From Acanthosoma haemorrhoidale (taxonomy: Eukaryota > Arthropoda > Insecta > Hemiptera > Acanthosomatidae): a stretch of DNA of 64,000 nucleotides. Position numbers and translations under genes: made by a program. Positions within the stretch are counted from its first letter, which is position 1, and every line of letters starts with the position of its first letter. Shown here one piece after another: positions 45,501 through 59,000 of this stretch. The stretch lies in contig OV884009.1 of NCBI GenBank assembly GCA_930367205.1, forward strand, positions 100,461,189 through 100,525,188, given 5' to 3'. The notes beneath the pieces were generated by a model. The model saw only the letters and a list, made by a program, of their open reading frames with translations. It searched no databases and was not told the origin of the DNA.

Positions 45501-48500
45501 ACGTTTCATATCCTTATGTTAGATGGTGATGGTGAATGTTGCTAATGTAAATTGGTTCGTCAACCCAAGCCGATTCCCACTTAAACGCCCGCCCATATTT
45601 AACTATGTTCATCACCTTGTTCATACCGCTTTGTATGTCCGCATATCTTGGGATCCGTTAAATGTATGTCTTTATATGATATGATATTTATACATTTTTG
45701 ATAAGGCAAAAAAGCTTCTTGACTTAAACTGAAAAAAATAGACTTGTAGTGTTTAATCTCAAGTTTTAATGTTCAGTTGTTAAAATATATGTCCATCAGT
45801 CGATATTTCATTGTATACTATATTTTATTAACGGCCTTCATGATATTTTAAGGTTGTTTGTAGTCTAAAAGTGTCCGTTACCTACAATATACAGTTCAAT
45901 ACATATTTGTCGATCTTTGAAGTTTAACAGTCGCGTTGACTTATTTGTTAAATAAGCCTTCTGATTTATTGTTTCTTACCGTGTTTCCTTTCTTTTAGTC
46001 AAATTATATTATTAGTCATTAATATATATGTAGTGCGGAGGGTGGGTTTCTTTTAATTTATATTTATTTGAACGGTTGGATACTTCTGCTCATACCGATA
46101 TGCTAATCTATCCGCTACACAACTGTATCCCATTACATAAAACTCTAAGGTAATATATAAAGGATGTATCTGTTCTAAGGATGTATATATCCCCTTATTT
46201 ATTTACCTGGCTTACCCACAAATACCACGCTGTTACGCTCTAGTTGAATAACTGGAATATTTAATTTCTAGTGATGCTATTTATCTATTTAACTACTGGT
46301 GGATGTGGTTTCTCAAATCTTGAGCGCATTGCATTAGCGTAAAGTTGTACAAAATAATACCTTACTCAAATATTCAATTTATTTACTGTTGGTCCCAATT
46401 GATTCTAAACACAAAGTAATGCACCTTAATAAATTAATGTGGTGATCAAAATGGAAGGAATTGAATGGGAAAATAGAAGTTTATAGACAAAATGTTTTAT
46501 TAACAAAAATATTAATTGTTTTTAACGAGGGAAGACATGATGAACAGATTACATCTATTGTACTAACTGCAAATAAAGCTTAAATCTTACTAGTGTACAT
46601 TGTTGTCTTCAATCTGATGTAGCAGCCACCTCAAAGCTAAGGTTAAAGACTAAAGCAATCGCCTGCAATCCGTCTCCAGTCAACGGTAGATCTTTCCAGA
46701 CTCGCCGCCTAAGTCAGAGCGACAGTTCTCGTCCCGAAGTATATATGTTCTCGTCTAGGACCGTATCCATGACTCTTCAACAGAAGGCATTTTTCCTTAT
46801 GTCCCTTTGTGGTTGTGTATGTTTCTTCACACCATCTTGGGTTATTCAGCACTTAAGACCACCCATATCCCAACAGATAGGGTAGGTACATTGGTCGGTC
46901 TACATCAAAAGAGGGGTTTATGGCATGCCGACAGTCGGCCTACTCACTCCCCATGCCGGGGGTTGAACATATAACAGCAGTAATACTCATTCCCTAAGAA
47001 ACAATAGATTTGATGTATTTTACAAGTAAAAAAAACACCGTATAATTTGTATTTTATTAAATACATACGTTATTACATAAAATTTGTACAGCTTCAAAAA
47101 TGTTCCAATGTTTGATATTTAACGACGGCAATTAACTACAAAATATATGTAACGTAATAACACCGTTAGAAATTGTACTAGGGATACATATGTTTAGTAC
47201 TCATCTCACGAAGTTTTAGTATCCATCCTATTAGAGTACATATACTAGTTTATAATAATATAGTAATGAAAAGCGTATCATAAGACATAAGCCTGCTCAC
47301 TATGTTGACAATTATGATAAATGGTCCACCCGATAAAAAGGGGTACTCCCGGTGTGACGCTCAAAAATGTGCCTTGCTTTGGCGTCAAAAATCGATCACG
47401 ATTGGGACATTGTCCGTCCCTCTGTGTTCTTGGTTCTTATCACATATACCGAACATGGAAGGCTATTGACCGTCACATAACTGTTTTATGTGTGATTTGC
47501 GCATCTTTCAAAATATTAGGTTACGTATTTACTTTCTGCATCTAGTTTTGCTTCATTTAAACTTTTACGTGAAACTTGGACGCGTAGACTCAATTTACTT
47601 GCAAGAAACCAAAGGCACCATTACATTTCCTCGTAGTTTTATTTGTTATTACGATTAAGCTGCAATATGTTAATCGAACACATGTTCCCAGACTTATTAA
47701 GAACGTGGCCTATCCCTCCTAAGCGCTCAACAAGCCCCAGTTGTCGCAACCACTGAAAACGACTGCCAAAAACTGGTAGCCCCAAGTGAGATATCGTGAA
47801 GGCAGTGGGGAGGGAATAGAGAGCTCAATGGGCAGCCGATGACGGAAGTGGCGCAGAGTCAGCTGGCCAAGGCCGCGCTTCCGCCGCATTCCTCTCTCTC
47901 TCTTTCCATCTTTCTCCCTCCTCCCTTCGTCCTCATCTCCACCTTGTGCCGGCTCGCTACATATGACGTTAACAGTGAAAGGAATAGCCAGTTTCTTAAA
48001 AAGTAACATCTAAAACAGAAATTCATTTTTGGGTTAACCTTAAACTTTCAACAAATTTGAAATATTTTCAACAACTATAGCTGGCATTAAAATGATGAAA
48101 TTTGAAATTTTACTATAACGAAAATATCTCATAGAACTTACAAGAGAGACCTACTTAGAGTAGAGAGTACGAAACAATCGGGGTGTAGAAGAACGCCCAT
48201 GCTAGTGATAAATTTATTTTTTAACCAGAACAATTTTCACAGTGTTTAACTTCAGTGAAATAGCATATAATATATATAAAATTAGAATATGGGGTTTATT
48301 ATATCCCCTATTTATACACTTAAAGTTTGGTATTTATTTAAAAGTTATCTAAGTATCACTCGATTACAATATTGGAACGGAAATAGCAGAAGAATAGTGG
48401 GTGTTGAGCAAATTATGTCACTTGGTATAAATTGCGTGTAACCCGGTTAATCCGCTTCTTATATAATGGGATTTTGCTTAACGCTCTAAGCTGTGAATGT

Positions 48501-51500
48501 GATTCGACGCGCTTATGGAAGTAGACTATTGAGATAGCTTCCCCTTATGGTGGTGGTAGCCGTACACAATCACAATCCAACCTCATCTATCAATCTGCCA
48601 ACACTGTTATTTACCAGCCATTAACTTTGAATTATTGGCAACATGTGATTCATCGCTTTCAAGCTCATAAGACAACTTTATGAAACATTTTTTTTTTTTT
48701 TTTGTTTGGATCCATTGAAATTGTTGGCCATAGAGCTTCAAGGAAATGGGTGACAACTAACTATGTAACTGTCTAAACTTCGTCTACATTAAACCACTTG
48801 TCATACGTGTTATCAAAATTCAACCATGTCCAACCTCTTCTTCATACCAGCGCTGCCTCAAGTGAGCTCTTTCTACGTTTCTTATTTTTCTCAAAGGCTG
48901 TCTATCGTTTCGTCACAAATTGTAATCTTGACTTGTCGCATTATATCTTTCATGTCTCAGATGTCCCGAGCTTGTTCCGAACCGTACGTACCTTTTGTTG
49001 TTCACACGCTTTGTCTTTATATGCATTTTAAGTCGTACGATAAGTGGTTGAATGTGGACCGGGCTTTCTAAACCCTTATTGGGCTTTCTACCCAATTGAT
49101 TTGCTGGGATGTGGAGTTGCGATAGACAGAGAGGTTCTTGCTCCAAGCAGTCTTATATGTCTTTGCATGCTAGGTTGGTTGCTCTAATATTCGAAAAGAT
49201 TATTTCCCCAACTAGGTTTTTTGCTATGAAATTTAAAGTTCATAGTTGATCTATATCTACCGAACATTGTCATCCTCGAGGGGTTTTAGCCGGAGACATG
49301 AGCAAGGAAGCGATCAGTATAGACCTCACCTTGCTTTCTCAATCATCCATTCCGGTTTGGAAGCCACTCGGAATTAAAAACTGGTCTTCTAAAGAAAGGC
49401 TTTAGTCGCTTAGACAGTAACTAATACCCTTCAAGTTATTGTCTTCAGATATTACATTTCACTTTCTAAATTCAGTTAAATGGAAATTTGATTCTGTAAA
49501 CATCAATTATTTTGTAGATCGTATTATTTTGGGCTGAAGAGCAGATAATACAATTATTTTTGAGTGTGGTACTTGTGGACTTTTAAAAATCCTTGGGTTG
49601 GAGGCATTTTGTAACCACAAATAACCATGAAAGTACCTTAGCGTTATAAATTTCCTTTTGAATTGAGTGGTCGAAATGAATGACACCGTACCAGGGACAG
49701 CTGTAGTTATTCGAGAACAATGAACACACCACAGGATGTTTATGGCCCTCCCTCGTGGTACAACGGTAGAAGCCAAGGACGTAACTACTACCGTCATTTA
49801 GCTCTAAAAGGGCAATTCTATCTTTTGAGCTAGAAGGAAAGTAGTTGCTGGAAACGAAGGGTGCCATTATACGGTCAGCCAGACAAGTGAGAACAAAAGG
49901 AGCCCTCACACAGACGGACACAGATACTTCGCTATCTCACGCCGTCGCCCCAACTCCGAGCCCACTCCAAATAAGCGATTATTTTGGCTAAGCAAAGGCC
50001 AAGCTTGTAACAATTCTTAGAAATAGTCAACCCCTGGCTAAAAGTTACGCTTGAGCGTGGGAATTACGCTTAGTAGGTAGATCTTGGGATTTACTCATTT
50101 ACCCTAATTACAATGTCTTGTACTAAGAATAATAACTTCAATTTGTATTACGTTATTCTAGTTGATCAATAGATCAATGTCTTATTGTCTTATTAATAAT
50201 GTGAATAAAAATAATATCTTGAGATGGACTCCTCCTGAATTTCTTAAATATTATATTTAAGTATTGGGCTTAATCTGTCGTGACATCTCTAAGCACCCTT
50301 TATACATTGATGCAAATAACATTTTGGGTTACATGGTTAGAGTGGTTGTAATACAGTTGGTTGTGTCTTGATATCATTTGTGCTGCATCTTATGATGCAT
50401 ATTCTTCATTTTCATTTTGGAAGGATTTATAAAAAAATCTCTTGAAAAATACCTGGAGAGTATTTACAGATGTGTCGAAATAAATTTTGTTTAAATAAAA
50501 ATGTTTTTCAACAAATGTTTCTACAATTAGAATATGTAGTTGTTAATGTGTTCCATATTAATTGTTTTTGTTTATTGAATCGACATTCAAAACTGAATAT
50601 CATATATTAAATCGTCTCCAGTTTCAGCCATGTGATTGGCCAGTCTTGATTCCTGTTAAAATGGATTGTCTAATATTCCAGAACTTATTTAAAACCACCA
50701 ATGACTATATCTAAAGTGGCTTTAATATTGCCACATTACAAGTTAGGAGGTGCATGCAATATGTTTTTATGAAGTATGTATATATCTAATTACTGTATAA
50801 GTTTTATAATGACATAATTGTACTAAGAATATAATATAGTAATAGATTATTTATAGCCTGTAGGTGTGTACAACTACTTATAAGTTGATAACTCTTTTTG
50901 AAAAAATATGCAGCTAAATTCATATTTTATTAACATTAGCATTAGCATTTATTAACGCTATTTTCAATAATATTTTTTTTATGAAAACTAACAGTATAAT
51001 TCAATGGACATTGTTATTAAAGTTTTCTATTTTAAAACACTAACGCAATCAGTTACAAAATTAATTATTATCATGAGATATTTTCTTATGTTTATTTCAT
51101 TTTGTAATTAAGTAAATTGAAAGTCTCTTGATTGAATATGTGTCTACTTCGTTCGATTAAGAGCTGACTGTATAAACACAATTTTGGAACAGTCGCTGTA
51201 GGGGATATCAACTCATTTCGAACGTTAAAAGGCTGAAATATATTAATAAAATATATATTTTGATTTAGGAGGTGAAACTTTGTTCATTGTGAATGATTGA
51301 CAAATAAGCGCATATATAATTCATTGGCTGAGCTTATTGACCTCATAACATGCACAATATAAAATTTCTTTTTAAAGTTAGGTTTTAGGTCCTTTCAAAA
51401 ACAAGTTACTTAGTTTAACCACTTTTGTTGAGCGTTTTCCTCTTTCCTGTTTGTTTTTAGCTGTTACAACGTAGATGCAAAGTGTGCCTCTCTAATCGAA

Positions 51501-52988
51501 ATTGGGAAGCTCTTGTGTTAAATAACAAGACATTGGAGGCGAGAGCTTAAAAATAAAAAACAACCAATAAAGGAGGGAAGAGAAGGAAAAGAAACAAAAA
51601 ATTGGATTCCGCTCATATCTGCTTTAACAGTGTGAGCTCAAGGTCACCCAAGGCCAACTGTATTGTTCAGTGCCCATTCAATCCTTTCATTGGCTATATT
51701 TTATCTACGCTCTAGTTATCTTTTACAGTTATCTAGAAAATGTACATATTTCAGAATAAACCGAGTTACTCATCTTACTAAAACATATTTTAAATATGCT
51801 TATACTAAAACTAAGAGATGAAACATTGTTAATCTTGAGAACATGACGTCTCTGGTTCCGGAATACCATCCTTAATTCGGAAATTTAAAAATGTACCCTA
51901 CATTAAATAGGTTTAGCTCACTACCGGCCAAAAAACTGTTGTTATTCTTGCTTAGCATTTTCGTAATTTTTTAGGTGCCCTTTTAAAATGTTTATATTTT
52001 CACCACATTAGGGAAAATTTCGGCGAAAAAAACATTCCATTTTCAAGTAATAACAATTGAAAACATTTACCAAACAAAATTATACATTAAAACAAACTAA
52101 ATAACATTATATTTAATATAATCTGTGTTGTCATTTCATTTTAAAGTGATAAGTATCAGTTAAAGAGCGGCACAAATATTTGATGGCTCATTTAAAGATC
52201 AAAACTCCTGCACATTAGCGATAAAATCCCTAAATTGCTACTATTAGCAGTGGTCCGCATTTCTCGATGCTCCTGGATTTATGCATAAGTGAACACTTCC
52301 ACGGTCTAGAGTATGTCGAGACTAATTGAGTATTGATGCTTGTGGAAGCAGTTACAGAAAGTGAAATTGCTGATTAATTTAATAAGTATATGGGACCCAC
52401 TTACTTTTTTTAAGCAATCATCTCCCTTGGTAAGGTATTTCTGTCAGAGAACACTTGCCTCATACCAATCAGATTTCTGCTATTTACCATACTATTTACT
52501 ATTCCGCTTTGGTCTCTTTGCTGTCTATCTAACCACCTTTACTTTACTTCCCTTTCTTTTTAATTACATCAATGATTTTTTTATGTTGTTATCGATTAAA
52601 ATTTTGGTGTACCAAATACGAAGTAAAATTTAAATGGAATAAAGTACGTACAGAGTAGAATAAATACTATGGAAAGGTGGTCCGATGCAGGCTATTATTT
52701 GTTAAACCCTCTTGGTCATAAAAAATTGCCTTTTTAACAAATAAAAAAACAATGTAAATCGCTAAATACTGTTCAAGAAATGCCTATTGATATGGGCGCG
52801 AACTATGTTAATCTCCTCATTTCTATTCTTAGCATCTGAAGCTTTTGTAATAAATTATAATGTATTTTTAATAGCCGTATTGCATATGTCCTTAACGAAG
52901 GAGGCAAAATCACAACTCTAATTCTAAAATATTTTCCTAGCTGTAACTCAAGAAGTTTAAAGTAAGAAAACCAAGACTTCTTCCTTTT

Positions 52989-53051
<63 letters not shown>

Positions 53052-56000
53052 CTTAACCAAAACATATTCAGCCTAGCAAGAGGTGTTTCTGAATTAATCT
53101 TTACAATTCCACGTAGATTGTTCATTTTTATGGTTTCTATCATAGGACACCATGACGGACGAAACCAAGACGAAAAACTAAATCTTTGTTTTGTTAGGAT
53201 GATTTGAGGTGTGCTTCATTTTCCAGAAGTAAGATGTGTAGTAGTTATCAAAAACATTTAAGGTGATTTCTTAAGAGAGTTATTAACTTTAAGGTTTTGA
53301 GTTTAAATTAATCAGGGGGTGAGAGTGAGAGAGGAACGGAGAGATGGGTGAAGAGAAGCCGAAAATGCAGAGGTAGGACCACACACAGCACCGGCAACTG
53401 GTCCCCCGACCCCCAGACCGTACCCAAGCCAATTCTCATCTTCCGAGAAATGGGTGTCTGTGGCGGCTTTGTGCTCACATGCTTCTGCCTTTGCTCCCAA
53501 CTCAATTGTAACTTTGCCGGGTGGGATACCAACGAGGATGGTGATAACTCTTATCGTTTGTCCGCCATTCATAGCAATATAAAGATTTTTTATTTCACAG
53601 CACGTTTTGTGGCTTTGAAAATATATAAAAATATTTATTAATTTGTGACTGCCAAATGGCTGTAATTGGTTTTCTTTAAGCTGGTTTTGTTGTTCTATTA
53701 CTTTTCGATTTCTATCCGTTCTATTTATAGATGTTATTGTAGTTCAACCCACAGGGGAAGAAAAAGGCCAACCACTCTTTCTTGGAACCAGTGTATTTTA
53801 GTAACTGACAAAATAAACATTTGAAAAGCCAGAACAAATTTTCGTACGATGTTTTTATCCATGCTTATTTGTTGGAAATGTAAACACTCCACCAATGATA
53901 GTTATTAAGTGGTAGATATATTAATTAATATGAACGCATATAATTTTGAGCCAGCTTTATTGTTTTATATGGCCTCACCCCTTTGTATTATTATATTGCA
54001 CTAATAGTTTTACAAACCTAGTGCTAAACATCTTCCCTTAGATGAATGACTCTACTTAAAAAGACTCTTGTCCTTGCATAACTATGAGCCAAAAACCAAT
54101 GAAAATAAAACAACTTTTGCTTTTCTCTTCCATGAAAATTGTAGTATGGTGACTTACTTCAATGAGGTTTCTCTTTGCTCAATAAGCGTTACATTTCAGC
54201 GAGCTCCAAGTGATTTAAATGTAATGTCCAGCTATTAAATGTTTAATAGTTCCTTTTTTTTTTAATTTCATATACGTTATCTGAAAAGGTAAGGAAGAAT
54301 ACATGGTCCTATAGACTATATCCAATACTTGGTAGCTCTTAAGCGTTTGAAATTTTGTTTAACTGCCAAACCAGCTGTGTAAGACCCATCGCGATTTCTA
54401 TAAAGTTAATATCCGTAATCCTGTACAAGGTGGATTTTTGGATCTCCCAAGTGTATAACAAAATCCGTTGGTCAAGAATCATTACATCCTAAACTTGGCT
54501 GTAATAATGTAGATTTATTTTTATTTTACTTAAGGATGCTCCATGCAATGGGTCCTTGTTATTTTTTTTAAATAGTTTGCATGATCGAAACAACTGTACG
54601 TGAATTACTGCAATTATTAATACAATATTATTATAGTTAAATCAAAGATTCGGTTACTGCCAAAAGTGGAACGTTCGATTTGGTTCAGCTCGACCAGATT
54701 GCTGTTATTCTGAAAAACTTAAATGGGTATCTATTGTCAAAATTCCAAGTACTACCTTGTCCATCCTGCGATGCATTCATCCCATGATGAGTCGTTTTCT
54801 ATCGGATTTTAGTTGCCTAGCCCTATTTTACCCTAAGGGAGGAAACTCTACCTGCAAAGCTACCTGACGGTTGTCATTTGTCTGGTTGTGTGTTCTGCGA
54901 TAGTGGACGTAAATAAAATCGATATATAATAATCCCAATTATTTCGGCGTGAAAAATTTCGGCTTGTCTCATTTTTGAACATTCTTAAGTCACTGTTCAT
55001 AAGCTTTACATATAAGGTTTAATGAAATTTTTCACCTAATGATTTAAGACAATTACAAACGGTAACACAAAAACAGATTCAAATATTTTTTTTTTAAAAC
55101 AACTATTGGGAGGGAGCAATAGAATTCTATTAAATCTCGTTTTAGCCGATTTCAATAAGTTATTGTAGTTATTTACAATTTTTTTTTATTTGTTGAAAAA
55201 GGATATTTTTAGTGACCGAGATGGTATAACAAAATAAATTCTATAATTGCGTATATTTTTTTATTATCACTTTTTCAAAGTTATTTAATTAAAGAGTTTT
55301 TAAAAACCTCACGCCAAGTCCCGCGAGCATCTCAATTATTTTTTAGATTTCATAGTAATTTATTTGTTTTTAAATATACTATTTGAAAAATATACCTTGG
55401 CTTATAATCTTAATAGCCTTTAATTATAATGTAGTATGAGACTCGTGTGGTTTCTAAACAATATATTCAAACACTATGATTATATTAACTTTTAAATATA
55501 AATGACTAGAAGGGTTTGTTGGGAGATCGACTTAGGTTGTTAAAAGATTGCTGATGGTTAAGATTCCTCAAAATTATAATTTGTCCATTAATAATTATAA
55601 GCCAAAGATAAAAAACTGCCCAATATACCAGCTGAGTAGTTAGTCCTGCACAAGTGAGTACCTTGCCAATATGAACTTTGGCTAGACTCCGAGAATCGTT
55701 CTCTGGGTCAGAGTTCTGATTCTGCCACTATATTCTTTCTTTGACTAATTATTAACAATAGTGGGATTTATACCACAACATTATTTAACACCATATAACG
55801 AAATATTGACATATACCGACTTTAAATATGTGATTTAATCATGGTTAGCCGTGTATATACAACTGAGTAGAATAGTGTGATACGGCTTAGGTTGATGAAA
55901 AAGGATTGTTAGGTCTCATAAAATTTGATAATTGTTGGATATATTTTTTCGCTAATAATTATTAAAATTAAACAAGTTACATATGACGGAATTAATTAGA

Positions 56001-59000
56001 TAACAGAAGTCGGTGAGGTAGGTGAGAGGGTTGAACCGGGGGTTGGGGGTCTAAGGGGGACAGTTGCCCCCAGGCAGTGCGTGTGGTCCTCAGGGCCGAG
56101 GTGCGCTGTTGCCAAATAGTGCCGGACCACCCAGCGGCGCTAGGCTACCTCTAACGGAACCTACCCTCTCGGCGACCTACACACCCTTATCGATAGCAGT
56201 TTTGCCCTTCACCACCTAAACCACTGCTACCTCGTGGTCAAATCTGCCTAAAAGCTAACAGGAAGAAGAAAATACCTAGTGATGAGCTCCTCCGTACAGG
56301 CGTCGACAAACCTTTTCAGCCTTAACTCCTTGCAGTATTAAAGTGTATTATTACTTTGTATAAATATTTTTTCACTTTAACGATGATTTTAACTTACATT
56401 TATGAAGCAATTATTATTGTTAACAGTTTGATTTTTCTTATTACGTAACTTATTATTATGACTAAGGATACGTAAAAGACGGTGACAGAAAAAGGGATTC
56501 AAAGGTGTCAACGTTTTGAGACTCGACAAATACAAATTGCGTAGTCGATCGTTCGAACCGATTTCAATATTTTTTTCGACATTTTTAGCTATTAACAGTT
56601 TTATTTTTGCGGATTTTTTAGTGACAAAGAGGTTCAACGAATAAAAAAAAATATTGGACAAAAATATACAGTAGTTTCCAAAACCATTTGAAAAACTCAC
56701 GCGGAGTCCCCGCGCCGCACCTGGGCCATCCATGTCTCCATATTCTTACTTTACTTCCTACCTTCATTACTAACATTAAAAAAAAGTATTTAGTTCATAG
56801 TTATTGTAACACAATTTAAGACCGGAAAATCATATAAAAAAATCCGACGAGCACAACCGGAGTACACTAGGATGGCAAACGAAATATTTGGGTATAGTGG
56901 CAATTTTTTATCTTATAAGACGAGAGCGGAAGTGGAATTCCTGTGGATACGTACTTTACAATTCTTCAAGGTCATGAACCAGATTCAGACCTTGGATTCG
57001 ATTGCAAGTATTCTCTTCTTTTTTTTAAATCACTTTTTCGGTTATTAAAAATATGATATTTATATATTAATAACAATTTGTGGTCAAAATGTAAAAACGT
57101 GTTAGAAAATTTGAGAACCGATTATTCTGGGACGTATTAGTTTCTTACGTAAATATTTGAGTGAGGTATAAATTTTAAAGTTCGATTCTCTGTAATTATA
57201 GTATAATCAAGTTTAAAATCATAATCCCATGAACCAATGCCGATTACGGTATACTAACGAGCCTCTTTGTGATCACAGCACGAAAAGATAATTGATGCCG
57301 ACTTGAGAATAGGATTTTCATATTTTGTATGTTCTCTATGGCAGTTGTAAACCCCTAGAAATTACAGAAAACCAATAAGAAAAAACTAGTGAAGCTGTTG
57401 ACCAGTAATCGACTTGTATTATTAATTTAAATTATATCAAATTTAACTAATTTGATAAAAACAATTAAATATACACTAACTCAAAACGAAAAAGTGTATA
57501 ACTTGATAAAGGTGTTGAAAGAATATTTATTCCCTAGATCATGAATTAAGACTTATCATCGTTAGTCATAAATCAGATCATTAATTGTGTGGATATTTTC
57601 CACACATCAACTTCAGTGTTCAATAGATGTAGCTTCCTGGTTCCTCAGCCCTACTAACCATTAGACTAACAGGGAAAAGACAGTGATTTTTTTTAGTTAT
57701 TTGCCAGTTGGTAAAAACCAGTCAAAATCTTTTGTCGTGAAGGGCGATGCCCATATCTAGGTTTCCCCTGGCGTAGTCGTTCTTTCGATCCGACCCCTAA
57801 GCCTCATCACATCCTCAATGAGTTCATAGCCCTTTCCTCACCTGTGCCCGGCTACCTCTTCTCTCATCTTTTTGTATCTAAGCTCTCTTTCATAATCATA
57901 AATATTCTTAGGCATTTAGTCGTAATATCCATTTCACTTGGATCCGAATATCCGTAAATTAAAACTAAATATTCCTATATGATTGTATGCTCACTACTTA
58001 TGAACCTGTAAGTTCAATATTTCCAATCAATTGACAAAAAAAAAAGGAAGTTATTAGTAGTGGTATGAAATCCCACTTTTTTTCTGTTGGTGATAATTAA
58101 AAACTATTAAGATTCTTGATGCTATGTGTACTAAGAGTTCCGACTTGTATACCTTGAAATACCACGGATAACCGGGATTACACTGTATCTTCATTTACCG
58201 ACTTGAGTCAGAAAACATTCGTCATTTGCCACTCATAGCGAATATTTGCCAATTAACATAAATTTGTCCATTATTCATGCGATAAATCTTCGGAATATTA
58301 AATATTTGTTCACGAACAACGCATAGTCGAATACGATTACGTATATTACTCCGCTACCGGAGTAAGTCCATTACCATAGCAACCATATATTTTAATAAGG
58401 TGTCAACAAATAAATCATCAAGACCGATGGTGTAAATAATTTTAAATAGGGCGTGAAATGATAGCCACATCCAGCACGACTCAACTCTAGTTCAGTTTTG
58501 ATTTCGTTTCCAATTTAAGATTGTACTTGGGCTACGGTATTCGAAATACCTTACGGCCCATGTCATAAGCTTAAAGGTGATAGTTCGATCTGCTATGACC
58601 AGGATTCCATTCTATCTCATTGGTTAAAATTAAATTAAATTTTACATTAATTTGATTCTTTCAATATGTACGTGTTTAGTTGTCTGGTACGTATGTACTG
58701 TAATCACTCCATTTTCACGATTCCCTATTTGGCAGCTGTACATTTGTGTGTATCGTTAATAATCACAAGCTGCCATTCATTCTGAGGACACTAATTGCTT
58801 AGGGACTGTTCGCATCGGAGGAGGACGGTCGAGTGGGGACAGATAGAATATTGTCATGTTTAGGGCATCCAGTCATCTAGTGGTCCTAAACTATCCTAGT
58901 GAAAAACTATCCACATTGGTATATTGTTATTTAAAGATAGTCATTTTATTACCACATGCCCAAGTACATAAATATACTTCAATGAGGGCTTCGCTGTTTT

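Noticed and set aside
49507..49921. Two overlapping minus-strand frames in intron 1
   Set aside because: Neither has a recognisable domain and they contradict each other in frame.
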